DNA from: Pseudonocardia autotrophica
GTDB lineage: Bacteria > Actinomycetota > Actinomycetes > Mycobacteriales > Pseudonocardiaceae
Assembly (NCBI RefSeq): GCF_000717175.1
Contig: NZ_JNYD01000030.1
Span: 5,885 to 69,884, forward strand
Reading direction: 5' to 3'
DNA: 64,000 bases
Shown here: positions 26,060-34,941 of the stretch, piece after piece
Layout of the letters: each line of letters begins with the position of its first letter
Position numbering within the stretch: the stretch's first letter is position 1
Notes under the pieces: generated by a model
Databases searched by the model: none
Seen by the model: only the letters and a program-made list of their open reading frames with translations
What the model was told of the DNA's origin: nothing
Made by a program: the position numbers and the translations under genes

Positions 26060-27418
26060 GTGGCAGGCGCACCGAAGGAGATCCGCTTCAACGCCCTCGA
26101 GCAGGGCAACCCGAGCTTCCAGTCCTTCGGGCTCTGGGCGCACCCGCGGGACAAGGCCGTGGACTACACGTCCATCCGCTACTGGGCGGAGTACGCGCAG
26201 CTGCTCGAGCGCGGCCTGTTCGACAACCTCTTCATCGCCGACGTCTACGGCATGCCGGACGTCTACGAGGGCACCAAGGACGGCGCGCTGCGGAACGGCT
26301 GCCAGTCCCCCAGCGTCGACCCGGCCGTCCTGCTCCCCGCGATGGCCGCGGTGACCGAGAACCTCTGCTTCACCATGACCGGCAGCTGCACCTACGAGCA
26401 GCCGTACCAGTTCGCCCGCCGGATCTCGACGCTGGACCACCTGCTCGAGGGCAGGCTCGGCTGGAACATCGTGACCAGCTACCTGGCCAGCGGCGCCCGG
26501 GCGATGGGCCTGGACGGGCTGATCGCGCACGACAGGCGCTACGACATGGCGGACGAGTTCTGCGAGGCCGTCTACCGGCTGTGGGAGCAGAGCTGGGCGG
26601 ACGGGTCGCTGGTCAAGGACAAGGCGACCCGCGTCTACGCGGACCCGTCGAAGGTCGAGGAGATCGTCTTCGAGGGCGAGTTCCACCGGTTCCGCGCCGT
26701 GCACGCCGTGGAGCCCTCCCCGCAGCGCACCCCCGTGCTGTTCCAGGCCGGCGGCTCCGAGCGCGGCCGGCGGTTCGCGGGCACCCATGCCGAGGGCATC
26801 TACCTCAACGGCACCACCACGGAGATCGTCCGGGACAAGATCGCGACGATGGCCAAGGAGCTGGAGGCCGTCGGCCGCTCCCGGGAGTCGGCGAAGTTCT
26901 TCGCCGGGGTGTCGATCTTCGTGGACGAGACCGAGGAGCTGGCGCGCGCCCGGTACAACGACTACCTGCGGTACACGAGCTTCGAGGGCCTCATCGCCAC
27001 GATGTCCGGGATCATGGGCATCGACCTCTCGAACTACCCGGTGGACCAGCCCATCGAGTACGAGGAGAACGACGCCAACCGCTCCGCCCTCGAGATGTTC
27101 ACCCGGGGCAACAGGTGGACGCTGCGCCAGGTGCTCGAGGAGAAGGCCTTGTGCGGCACCAACATGGCGCTCGTCGGCAGCCCGGAGCAGATCGCGGACG
27201 AGCTGATCCGCTGGATGGACGAGACGGACCTCGACGGGTTCAACGTGGCCCGGATCGTGGCCCACGAGACCCTCGAGAACGTCATCGACCTGGTGATCCC
27301 GATCCTGCAGGAGCGCGGCCGCTACAAGACGGAGTACGCCCCCGGCACCTTCCGCGAGAAGCTCTTCGGCGCCGACCGCATCCCGCCGACGCACCTCGCC
27401 GGCACATTTCGGCGCTGA
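26060..27418 (+). CDS. NtaA/SnaA-type flavin monooxygenase
   Basis: A 452-residue luciferase-like monooxygenase, the third NtaA-type enzyme of the window. It has LERGLFDNLFIADVYG, TYEQPYQFARRISTLDHLLEGRLGWNIVTS (105-135 region), PSPQRTPVLFQAGGSERG and the C-terminal IPILQERGRYKTEYAPGTFREKLFG. The GTG at 26060 has GAGGAG at 26049-26054; an in-frame ATG at 26039 is possible but would swallow that site. It needs reduced FMN from elsewhere. It is transcribed alone and ends in a repeat-plus-hairpin region. Confidence 0.85.
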   Translation: MAGAPKEIRFNALEQGNPSFQSFGLWAHPRDKAVDYTSIRYWAEYAQLLERGLFDNLFIADVYGMPDVYEGTKDGALRNGCQSPSVDPAVLLPAMAAVTENLCFTMTGSCTYEQPYQFARRISTLDHLLEGRLGWNIVTSYLASGARAMGLDGLIAHDRRYDMADEFCEAVYRLWEQSWADGSLVKDKATRVYADPSKVEEIVFEGEFHRFRAVHAVEPSPQRTPVLFQAGGSERGRRFAGTHAEGIYLNGTTTEIVRDKIATMAKELEAVGRSRESAKFFAGVSIFVDETEELARARYNDYLRYTSFEGLIATMSGIMGIDLSNYPVDQPIEYEENDANRSALEMFTRGNRWTLRQVLEEKALCGTNMALVGSPEQIADELIRWMDETDLDGFNVARIVAHETLENVIDLVIPILQERGRYKTEYAPGTFREKLFGADRIPPTHLAGTFRR

Positions 27419-27461
27419 CGGCGGTGCTGACGGCGGTGCTGACGGCGGCGCTGACGGCGGC
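27414..27461. repeat. Four tandem 12-base repeats after the monooxygenase
   Basis: GCTGACGGCGGT is repeated at 27414-27425 and 27426-27437, then as GCTGACGGCGGC at 27438-27449 and 27450-27461. The first unit contains the TGA stop of the monooxygenase. The array runs straight into the terminator hairpin. It is probably a slippage-type expansion, and its unit of 12 bases would keep any reading frame. Confidence 0.85.
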
Positions 27462-27488
27462 GCGGGAGCCGGGCCATGGCTCCCGCGC
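27460..27488. terminator. Strong hairpin between convergent genes
   Basis: GCGCGGGAGCC at 27460-27470 and its exact complement at 27478-27488 give an 11-base stem with a 7-base loop. It lies between the stop of the plus-strand monooxygenase and the stop of the 12-gene minus-strand operon, so it probably ends both. Confidence 0.7.
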
Positions 27489-27492
27489 CGGG

Positions 27493-28800
27493 TCAGTCCC
27501 GCGGGAGCTTGCCGGGGTTGAGCAGGCCTGCGGGGTCGAAGCGGTCCGCGGCGGCCCAGCGCGGCGGCATGTCCTCGTGCACCACCCAGCTGTGCGGGCT
27601 GTCGACGGCGAGGCCCTCGGCACGCAGCCGCTCCATGCCCGCGTGCACCAGGGCGTCGTCGCGGTGCGGGGCGAGGATCCGGGCCATCAGGCACGGGCCC
27701 TCGGGGCCGCGGATGCCCTCGAGCTGCACGGTCGCGTCCGCGAAGGCCTCGCCGATGAGCACCCGTTTGCCCAGGATCGCGTTGCCGCGCACCAGGACGT
27801 GGTACAGCTCGGGGCGCCTGGCCTTGGCCCGCACGGTGGTGTGGTTGTTGATGAAGGTCGCGAGGAAACGCACCGCCTCGGGCCGCACACCCGAGACGCT
27901 GCCGCCGCCCCGCTCCACGATCTCCCGCACCGCCTCGGCCTGCTCGACGCCGACGACCGCCCGCAGGTTCGTCCGGCCCGGCACGAAGCCCGGGTCCTCG
28001 GGGAAGAGCGCCGCGAGCTCCGGCTCGGTCACCGCGAGGATCTGCGGCGGCGGGTCCAGCCGCAGGATCTCGAGGGCCATCGCGGCACCCGCGTCGAGGT
28101 CCGGCACGGAGGCGAACACGGCGGTCCGCTCCCGCGCCGGCACGGTCCTTAGCCCCACCCGCACGATCAGCCCGGTGGTGCCGAAGGCGTGCACATGCGG
28201 GGTGGTGTCCGGGAACCGCACCTCGACGGGCTCGGCGTCGGCGGTGACCCGCACGAGCGTCAGGGCCTGCACGAACCCCTCGTGGTTGAAGCCGTGCTCG
28301 ATCGAGCCCGGTCCCCCGGCCCCGCCGCCCACGTACCCGGCGACGGTGCTGTTCAGCGTGGTCGGGAACATCGCCGGCTCGCGGCCGGTGCCCTCGAGGA
28401 ACGCGAACAGGTCGTGCCAGCTGGTGCCGGGCAGCGCGCTGACCACGCCGTCGTCGTCGAGGACGATGTCCCCGGCGAGCTCGTGGAAGTCCACCATGAT
28501 TCCCTGCGCGAGCGGGATGATCTGCCCGTAGTTCGAGGTGCCCTTGCCGCGTGCGGTGAGCGGGATCCCGCGCTCGTGCGCGAACCGGGCCAGGGCCCGG
28601 ACGGCCTCGACCGTCCGGACCGTGACCACGGCGTCGGGCAGGGTCCGCGGGATGCTGCCGTGGATGATCGGCGAGACCCAGGAGAAGTCCTTGGTCGCGG
28701 CCTTGCAGGCGGCCTCGTCGGCGCCGACCCCGGCGGAGTCGCCGAGGAGGGCGCGCAGGTCCGCCGCGAGTGTCTCGGGGAGAACGGTCCCTGCCGCCAT
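27493..28800 (-). CDS. FAD-binding oxidase (VAO/GlcD type), last gene of the 12-gene operon
   Basis: A 435-residue flavoprotein with a PCMH-type FAD domain (PDAVVTVRTVEAVRALARFAHERGIPLTARGKGTSNYGQ, then FPTTLNSTVAGYVGGGAGG with Gly-rich FAD loop). Its C-terminal end reads DRFDPAGLLNPGKL, as in glycolate-oxidase-type enzymes. It would oxidise an alcohol, hydroxy acid or amine to carbonyl level. The ATG overlaps the stop of the amidase as TGATG. No covalent-FAD His can be assigned by eye. Confidence 0.85.
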   Translation of the reverse strand: MAAGTVLPETLAADLRALLGDSAGVGADEAACKAATKDFSWVSPIIHGSIPRTLPDAVVTVRTVEAVRALARFAHERGIPLTARGKGTSNYGQIIPLAQGIMVDFHELAGDIVLDDDGVVSALPGTSWHDLFAFLEGTGREPAMFPTTLNSTVAGYVGGGAGGPGSIEHGFNHEGFVQALTLVRVTADAEPVEVRFPDTTPHVHAFGTTGLIVRVGLRTVPARERTAVFASVPDLDAGAAMALEILRLDPPPQILAVTEPELAALFPEDPGFVPGRTNLRAVVGVEQAEAVREIVERGGGSVSGVRPEAVRFLATFINNHTTVRAKARRPELYHVLVRGNAILGKRVLIGEAFADATVQLEGIRGPEGPCLMARILAPHRDDALVHAGMERLRAEGLAVDSPHSWVVHEDMPPRWAAADRFDPAGLLNPGKLPRD

Positions 28801-30296
28801 CAGAACCCTTCCGGAGCGGTGAACCCGACGAGCCCCGCCTCCTCGGCGAGCGCGGCCACGGCGAGCGGGGTGCGGTCGTCGAGGTAGCGACCGAGCAGCT
28901 GCGCGCCGATCGGCAGGCCGGAAGCCGCCCCGGCACCCAGCGGCACCACGGTGGCGGGACCGCCACCGAGGCCGGAGATCCGGCTCCACGCGCCGACGGC
29001 GTCGCCGGCCGGGTACGGCCGCCCGTCGAGCTCCAGGGTGCGGCGGTCGTTCGGGACGTCGGAGTGCCGCGGCGCGGCACACGGTGCGGCCGGGCACAGC
29101 ACCACGTGGTGCCGCTCGTGGATCTCCGCCCAGCGCGCGGCGATCGCACGCTGCGCCTCGAAGTCGTTCAGCGCGTCGCGCAGGGACTGGACGTGCCCGC
29201 GGGCCATGTCTCCCGCTCGGCCGGTCGCCCCGGCTCCGGCGAGGTGGACGCTGCGCGCGAACGCCTCCGGGTCCAGGCCGTGCACGACCTCGCCGGCCTG
29301 CAGGCGCACGAACAGCTCGATCGCCTCCTCGCCGCGCACCGGTGGGGCGGTCAGTTCCTCGACCTGCGCCCCGGCCCGGTCCAGGGCGTCGGCGAAGGCG
29401 CGGATCGCGTCGCGGGTCTCGGAGTCGACGGGGCAGGCAGGGTCGTCGAGCCAGACCGCCACCCGGGCGCCCGCGAGCGAGGTGACCCGGGCGGGCGGCA
29501 GCTCCAGCCGCCAGGCGTGGGCGTCGAGCCCCTCGGCCCCGGCGATCGCGTCGAGGAACCGGGCCGAGTCCGCGGCCGAGCGGGTCATCGGGCCGACGGC
29601 CGAGACCATCGGCTCCAGCAGCCCGCCCTCCGGCCACGGCATGTGCCCGAGCTTGGACACGATCCCGTTCGACGGCCGGTGCCCGAACAGGCCGCACCAC
29701 GCGGCGGGGACCCGCAGCGACCCCGCGAGGTCGCTGCCGAAGTCCGCCACCGCGATCCCGGCGGCGACCGCGGCCCCGGACCCGCCGGACGACCCGCCCG
29801 GCGACCGCTCACGGTCGAACGGGTTGAGCGTGCGGCCGAGGTCCTCGTTCACCGACTGGTGGTCGGCGAGGTAGACCGGCACGTTCGTCTTGCCGACGAC
29901 GACGGCGCCGGCCTCGCGCAGCCGCCGAACCAGCGGGGAGTCCACCGTGGCCTGCCGCGCGTCGGACAGCCGGCCGTGCGAGGTGCGCATGCCGGCGGCG
30001 TCGAACGCGTCCTTGATCGTGACGGGCAGGCCGGCGAGCGGGCCGACCGGCTCGCCCGCGGCGCGGGCCGCGTCGACCGCGTCCGCGGCGGCGCGGGCGC
30101 CCTCGTCGTCCCGGTCCACGACTGCGTTCAGCTCGCCGCCCGCCCCGTCGAGCAGGGCGAGGTGCTCCTCCAGCAGCGCCCGCGCGGTGACGGCCCCGGA
30201 GTCGAGGTCCGCCAGCATCCGGGTGCCGTCGAGGGCGGCGAGCGAGGGGAGAGTGCCGGAGGCGGAGCCTGCGGAGCCGACCGTCGGTGCCGTCAC
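28800..30296 (-). CDS. Amidase (amidase signature family)
   Basis: A 498-residue amidase with the complete Ser-cisSer-Lys triad: Lys in LPVTIKDAFDAAG, the cis-Ser loop GGSSGGSGAAVAAG and the nucleophile in SDLAGSLRVPAAWCG. It hydrolyses a carboxamide to acid and ammonia or amine. It overlaps the flavin monooxygenase (GTGA) and the FAD oxidase (TGATG). It differs clearly from the AtzH-fused amidase in the same operon, so they probably act on different intermediates. Confidence 0.9.
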   Translation of the reverse strand: MTAPTVGSAGSASGTLPSLAALDGTRMLADLDSGAVTARALLEEHLALLDGAGGELNAVVDRDDEGARAAADAVDAARAAGEPVGPLAGLPVTIKDAFDAAGMRTSHGRLSDARQATVDSPLVRRLREAGAVVVGKTNVPVYLADHQSVNEDLGRTLNPFDRERSPGGSSGGSGAAVAAGIAVADFGSDLAGSLRVPAAWCGLFGHRPSNGIVSKLGHMPWPEGGLLEPMVSAVGPMTRSAADSARFLDAIAGAEGLDAHAWRLELPPARVTSLAGARVAVWLDDPACPVDSETRDAIRAFADALDRAGAQVEELTAPPVRGEEAIELFVRLQAGEVVHGLDPEAFARSVHLAGAGATGRAGDMARGHVQSLRDALNDFEAQRAIAARWAEIHERHHVVLCPAAPCAAPRHSDVPNDRRTLELDGRPYPAGDAVGAWSRISGLGGGPATVVPLGAGAASGLPIGAQLLGRYLDDRTPLAVAALAEEAGLVGFTAPEGF

Positions 30297-31498
30297 GCCA
30301 CTGCGCTTTCTGCCTCGAGCGCCTGCTGCCCGTCGGCCGACATGGCGATCCCGAGCCGCGGCGCCACCTCGGCGGCGAACATCCGCAGCTGGTCCTGCTG
30401 CTGCTCCGGGGTGAGGCCCAGGGCGTCCATCGCGACCGAGAGCCGGCGCAGGCCGAGCCGGTCGCGGTACTCCGCGATCTGCTCCGCGACCTCGTCGAAG
30501 TCACCGACGACATAGATCCGCTGGCGCATCGACTCCTCGAGGGTCGGCGCGTAGTCGAACGGGGTGGAGTCCATGCCGGCGGGCGGGTCGTAGGTGGCGA
30601 ACCGGCCGTAGGGCGAGAGCAGCTTGGTCAGCTCGTCGTGCCCGGGCCGGGCCAGCGCGACGGCCTCCTCGTGCGTCGGCGCGACGTTGACGTGCAGGAC
30701 GAGCATCTGCTCCTCCCCCACCTCCGTCGGCCGGCCGTGCTTCGCAGTGAGCTCCGCGTGCAGCGCCCAGGCCTTCTCCAGGCGCGCCGCCGACTGTCGG
30801 GTGTAGACGCCGATGTGCCCGTGCTCGGCCACGTAGTCGACGGTCCGCGGTGAGGTGCAGGCCTGGTAGATCTCGACCTCGCGGGTCACGTTCGGGACCA
30901 GCGCGAGGTCCTGCACGAACCCGCCGCGGTCCGGGATCCCGGCCGGCGGGAACTGGAAGTGCGTGCCCTGGTGGGAGAACCGCTCCTGGGTGAACGCGGC
31001 CCGGATCGCGGCCATGGCTTCGGCGAAGTGCTCGCGGTTGGCCTGCTCGGCATCCGCGTCGAGCCCGTTGTCCCCCGACTCGATCTTCGCGCCGAGGGTC
31101 TGCATCTCCCGCGGCACGGTGCCCCGGCCCACGCCGAAGCGCATCCGGCCGCCGGTGAGGATGTCCGCCGCGGCGAAGTCCTCGGCCAGCCGCAGCGGGT
31201 TCCACTGCGGGACGATGTTGAACATCTGGCCGAAGTTCAGCCGCCGCGTGACGGCCGCCGAGTACAGGCCCAGCAGGACCTGGTTCGGGACGACCTCGTA
31301 GCCCTCGTGCTGGAAGTGGTGCTCGGTGTACCAGAAGGTGTCGAAGCCGACCTCGTCCGCGACCTTCGCCAGGTCGACGAAGTCGCCGAACGCGTCCGCG
31401 TAGTCCTGGCGCCCGTATCGGCGGGAGGTGGCGGCGGGGCCGGCGGCGCCGGCGTCGGGCATCCGGACGGCGCCCAGGATGTTGGTGTCGATGCGCAT
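30293..31498 (-). CDS. Luciferase-like monooxygenase in the 12-gene operon
   Basis: A 401-residue LLM enzyme of the bacterial-luciferase branch rather than the NtaA branch: FDTFWYTEHHFQHEG holds the His pair, followed by IVPQWNPLRLAEDFAAADILTGGRMRFGVGRGTVPRE. It should bind FMN or F420; no motif decides between them. In the uracil (Rut) pathway an LLM enzyme opens the ring before a RutB hydrolase acts, and here a RutB-like hydrolase is encoded in the same operon. The start is 32 bases after the permease stop. Confidence 0.85.
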   Translation of the reverse strand: MRIDTNILGAVRMPDAGAAGPAATSRRYGRQDYADAFGDFVDLAKVADEVGFDTFWYTEHHFQHEGYEVVPNQVLLGLYSAAVTRRLNFGQMFNIVPQWNPLRLAEDFAAADILTGGRMRFGVGRGTVPREMQTLGAKIESGDNGLDADAEQANREHFAEAMAAIRAAFTQERFSHQGTHFQFPPAGIPDRGGFVQDLALVPNVTREVEIYQACTSPRTVDYVAEHGHIGVYTRQSAARLEKAWALHAELTAKHGRPTEVGEEQMLVLHVNVAPTHEEAVALARPGHDELTKLLSPYGRFATYDPPAGMDSTPFDYAPTLEESMRQRIYVVGDFDEVAEQIAEYRDRLGLRRLSVAMDALGLTPEQQQDQLRMFAAEVAPRLGIAMSADGQQALEAESAVA

Positions 31499-31530
31499 CT
31501 CAGGAACTCCAGGTCTCGGTCGTCGCCGGC

Positions 31531-32415
31531 TCAGTCGTCCGAAGACATGGCGGACTCGTGCCAGCGCCGCAGCGCGAGCACCTCCACCAGCCGGACGAGC
31601 CCGAACAGCAGCAGCGAGACGCAGCTCGCGGCGATGACGGCGAGGAACAGGCGCGGCATGAGCAGTTGCTGCGCGGTGGACGTGATGACGTAGCCGAGGC
31701 CGCCCTGGCCGCCGCCGATGCCGGCGACGAACTCGCCGACGATCGCGCCGATGACGGACGAGCCCGCGGCGATCCGCAGCCCGGTCAGCACGTAGGGCAG
31801 CGCGTACGGGATGCGCAGGACGCTCATCTCGTAGCGCTTCGAGGCTCCGGCCATGGCGAACAGCTGCACGAGGTTCCGGTCGGTGGACTTGAGGCCGGTC
31901 AGCGTGTTCGCGGTGACCGGGAAGACGGCGATCATGGCGGCGACCACGGTGTTCGTCGTGGGGCCGGGGCCGAGCCAGACGACCAGGATCGGCGCGACGG
32001 CGATGATCGGGATGGTCTGCAGCAGGACCATGTAGGGGTAGAGGCCGCGCTCGGCGACGTTCCAGCGGGCCATCACGAACGCCACCGCGAACCCGACGAC
32101 GGCGGCGAGCAGGAACCCGCCGTACGCCTCGCCCATGGTCACCAGGGTCGGCTCGACCAGGGTGCCGATCGCGGGCCCGATCTCGGCGAGGACGTCGAGC
32201 GGGGCGGGGACCAGGAACTTCGGGACCCCGAACAGGCTGATCAGCGCCTGCCACAGCGCCACGGCGATCACGAGGACCACCAGCGGCGGCAGCACGAACG
32301 ACAGCAGGGTTCGGCCGGACGGGGCCTTGCGCGGCACCGTCGGCCGGGCGGCCGCCTGCGGGGTGGCCGGGGTCTGCGCCGGGGGCGTCGCCGGAGTCTT
32401 CTCTGCGATGCTCAT
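31531..32415 (-). CDS. NitT/TauT-type ABC permease
   Basis: A 294-residue permease of the nitrate/taurine/HMP class. After a Pro/Ala-rich N-terminal tail of about 30 residues come about six hydrophobic helices, with PILVVWLGPGPTTN and the EAA-like loop (FAMAGASKRYEMSVLRIPYALPYVLTGLRIAAG). The ATG overlaps the stop of the ATPase gene as ATGA. With the ATPase and one of two linked binding proteins it makes a complete importer. Confidence 0.9.
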   Translation of the reverse strand: MSIAEKTPATPPAQTPATPQAAARPTVPRKAPSGRTLLSFVLPPLVVLVIAVALWQALISLFGVPKFLVPAPLDVLAEIGPAIGTLVEPTLVTMGEAYGGFLLAAVVGFAVAFVMARWNVAERGLYPYMVLLQTIPIIAVAPILVVWLGPGPTTNTVVAAMIAVFPVTANTLTGLKSTDRNLVQLFAMAGASKRYEMSVLRIPYALPYVLTGLRIAAGSSVIGAIVGEFVAGIGGGQGGLGYVITSTAQQLLMPRLFLAVIAASCVSLLLFGLVRLVEVLALRRWHESAMSSDD

Positions 32416-33158
32416 GCCGCCGCCAATCGCGCGCCGATGTACTTCACGGTCTCGTCGAGCGCATCGGTGTCGCGCGCCGCGTCCGGGTCCGTGCCGGGCG
32501 GGCTCGGGGACTCCACGATCTCCACGATCCGGCCGGGTCCCGAGGCCATGACGACGACCTCGTGGGCGATCTTCACGGCCTCGCGGATGGAGTGGGTGAT
32601 GAACAGGACGCCGAAGCGGCGCTCGCGCCACAGCCGGATCAGCTCGTCCGCCATGCGGTCACGGGTGAACTCGTCGAGGGCCGCGAAGGGCTCGTCCATC
32701 AGCATCAGGTCCGGCTCGGAGGCCAGCGCCCGGGCCAGCGAGACGCGCATCCTCATGCCGCCGGACAGCTCCCGCGGCAGGGACTTCTGCACGTTCTCCA
32801 GGCCGACCAGGCGCAGCGCCTCGACCGCCCGGCGGCGGGTCTCGGCCCGCGGCACCTTGCGGATCCTGGAGACGAGCTCGGTGTTGGCCAGCACGTTCCG
32901 CCAGGCCATCAGCGTCGGGTCCTGGAAGACGTAGGAGTTCTGGGTGGAGCCGATGCTCAGCTCACCGGTCGTCGGTGAGGACAGCCCGCCGGCCATCCGG
33001 AGCAGGGTGGTCTTGCCGCAGCCCGAGGGCCCGACGATGCTCACCACCTTCCCCGGGCCGATCGTCAGGTCGATCGGGGCGAGGGCGGTGAAGCCGTTCG
33101 AGTAGGTCTTGGTGACGCCGGCGAACCTGACCAGGTCCGCCTGCACGGCAGTCGTCAT
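32412..33158 (-). CDS. NitT/TauT-type ABC ATPase
   Basis: A 248-residue ATPase with Walker A GPSGCGKTTLLR, Q-loop in SYVFQDPTLMAW, signature LSGGMRMRVSLARAL, Walker B LMLMDEPFAALD and H-loop FITHSIREA. It drives import through the permease with which it overlaps. The start is the ATG at 33158, 11 bases after the binding-protein stop, with GGAG upstream. Confidence 0.92.
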   Translation of the reverse strand: MTTAVQADLVRFAGVTKTYSNGFTALAPIDLTIGPGKVVSIVGPSGCGKTTLLRMAGGLSSPTTGELSIGSTQNSYVFQDPTLMAWRNVLANTELVSRIRKVPRAETRRRAVEALRLVGLENVQKSLPRELSGGMRMRVSLARALASEPDLMLMDEPFAALDEFTRDRMADELIRLWRERRFGVLFITHSIREAVKIAHEVVVMASGPGRIVEIVESPSPPGTDPDAARDTDALDETVKYIGARLAAA

Positions 33159-33169
33159 GGGGGGTCTCC

Positions 33170-34180
33170 TCAGGGGGCCGGCGGCAGCGTCGTCGGGGCG
33201 GGGACGGTGGGCAGGGCCGAGGTGTCGAACAGGCTCGCCGGGTCGAGGCCCGGCTCGAGCGCGCCGAGCTGCGTCATCTGGTCGACGAGCGTGGACCAGC
33301 GCGCCGGGGTCATCGCGCCGAGCGCGGTGGCGCCGTCCCCGGCGGTGAGGAACTGCCGCTGGGCGTCCCACGCGAACCAGTTCGCGGCGGCGTCGAGCTG
33401 CGGGTTCTCCTGCTGGAGGGTGGCGTTGACCTTCTCCGCCAGAGCGGTGTCCGACATGTACGCGGACCAGCCGCGCATCGTCGCGTCGAGGAAGGACCTG
33501 ACCTTCTCCGGGTTGTCGCGGAGGAAGTCCTCGGTCGTGAAGATGACGTCGTTGTAGGGGTTGTAGCCCGCGCTGGCGTAGCTCAGGAAGCGCGTCTGCA
33601 CACCCTCCTTCTGCGCCGTGTACGCCTCGTTGGTCGGCCAGCCCTGCTGGACGGCGGCGTCGTCGTGCACGAAGGTGGCGATCGAGCCGTTGTACGCGGC
33701 GGTGGTGAAGTCGATGCCCTGGGAGCGCTTGACCCACTCCTGGCCGAGCTGTCCGGTCTGGACGTACCAGGTGCGGCCCGCAAGGTCCTTCCAGTCCTGG
33801 GCTCCGCTGTCCGCGTGGACCATCACGCCGACCGGGTTCTCCTGGAACAGCGCGGCCACGGCGACGATCGGGATCCCGGTCGCCTTCGCGTTGGCGACCG
33901 TGGTGGCGTCGCTCAGCCCGAAGTCGGCGCGGCCCGAGGCCACGACCTGCGTCTGCGACACCTGCGGGCCGCCGGGCTGGATGTCGACGTCCAGGCCCTG
34001 CTGCGCGAAGAGGCCCTGCTCCTCGGCGGCGTAGAAGCCGCCGGACTCGGCGGTCGGGTACCAGCCCAGCACGACGCTCACCGGCTCGGCGCCCGCGCTC
34101 GCCGGCGCCGCCGACGTGCCGCACGCCGCCAGGCCGAGCGCGAGGAGCCCGCCGAGCGCGGCGGTCAGCAGGCGCTTCAC
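33170..34180 (-). CDS. NMT1/THI5-type substrate-binding lipoprotein (operon copy)
   Basis: A 336-residue lipoprotein with a signal ending in LAAC, Cys20 being the lipid site. The NMT1 pattern is present: VLGWYPTAESGGFYAAEEQGLFAQQGLDVDI split over 40-70, GGPQVSQTQVVASGRADFG and FLSYASAGYNPYND. Relatives bind the HMP pyrimidine, riboflavin precursors or other small heterocycles. The protein at 40230 is a clear paralogue (shared SAGxNPY and the WVxRSQ segment). The GTG overlaps the creatininase stop. Confidence 0.9.
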   Translation of the reverse strand: MKRLLTAALGGLLALGLAACGTSAAPASAGAEPVSVVLGWYPTAESGGFYAAEEQGLFAQQGLDVDIQPGGPQVSQTQVVASGRADFGLSDATTVANAKATGIPIVAVAALFQENPVGVMVHADSGAQDWKDLAGRTWYVQTGQLGQEWVKRSQGIDFTTAAYNGSIATFVHDDAAVQQGWPTNEAYTAQKEGVQTRFLSYASAGYNPYNDVIFTTEDFLRDNPEKVRSFLDATMRGWSAYMSDTALAEKVNATLQQENPQLDAAANWFAWDAQRQFLTAGDGATALGAMTPARWSTLVDQMTQLGALEPGLDPASLFDTSALPTVPAPTTLPPAP

Positions 34181-34941
34181 CGCGCAGTCCGGAACTCGAA
34201 GGCGGACATCTGTGCGTAGGCCGACGCCAGCCGGCCGGTCCAGTGGGTCACGATCTCCTTGCCGATCTCGGCGGTGGCGGCCCGGGGGTCGCCGATCACG
34301 CCGTTGGTGGTGAGGTCGTCGCTGATCCACGCGGTGGGCAGCGCGCCCTCCAGGCTCAGCTCGCCGGGGAACAGTGCGGGGAGGTGGTCGCCGCCGAGGA
34401 CGAACCGGTCGGTGTGGACGGTCTCCGGCGCCAGGTGGAGCATCACCGAGGTCTCGACGTGTCCACCGTGGATGGAGAACTCGGCGTCGGGCAGGTCGAG
34501 GCCCTGGGGCACACCGAGCCTGCCGGTGGTCACGGGGAAGACCAGCAGGCCGGACTCGGTGCGGATGTCGCGGGCGGCGACGTCGAGCGAGGCGGGGTTG
34601 CCGCCGTGCCCGTTGACGAACGCGAGCCGGGTGAAGCCGGAGGCGGCGACCGAGCGACCGACGTCCTTGAGCACCGCGAGCAGGGTCTCGCTCGACAGGC
34701 TCATGGTGCCGGCCCAGCCGAGGTGCTCGGTGGACTTGCCGTAGTGCAGCGTCGGGAGGACCCAGACCTCGGCGTCCGTCTGGTCGGCGGCCAGCGCGGC
34801 GATCTGCTCGCCGACGAACGCGTCCGTCATGACGGGCAGGTGCGGGCCGTGCTGCTCGATCGCGCCGAGGGGCTGGACGACGACGGCCTTCGTCTTGTCG
34901 AGGTCCTTGATGTCCGAGGTGGACAGCTGCGCGAGCTTCAC
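34177..34941 (-). CDS. Creatininase-family amidohydrolase
   Basis: A 254-residue metal enzyme of the creatininase fold, which includes creatininase, the FAPy deformylase ArfB and mycofactocin MftE. Metal-site pieces are GAIEQHGPHLPVMTD, FVNGHGGN and IHGGHVETSVML. Family members hydrolyse cyclic or formyl amides. The GTG at 34941 overlaps the cupin stop by GTGA. In this operon it is a candidate for opening a cyclic amide. Confidence 0.88.
   Translation of the reverse strand: MKLAQLSTSDIKDLDKTKAVVVQPLGAIEQHGPHLPVMTDAFVGEQIAALAADQTDAEVWVLPTLHYGKSTEHLGWAGTMSLSSETLLAVLKDVGRSVAASGFTRLAFVNGHGGNPASLDVAARDIRTESGLLVFPVTTGRLGVPQGLDLPDAEFSIHGGHVETSVMLHLAPETVHTDRFVLGGDHLPALFPGELSLEGALPTAWISDDLTTNGVIGDPRAATAEIGKEIVTHWTGRLASAYAQMSAFEFRTAR

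Noticed and set aside
27414..27461. Repeat array considered as CRISPR
   Set aside because: Units are 12 bases with no spacers and no cas genes nearby; it is a simple tandem repeat.
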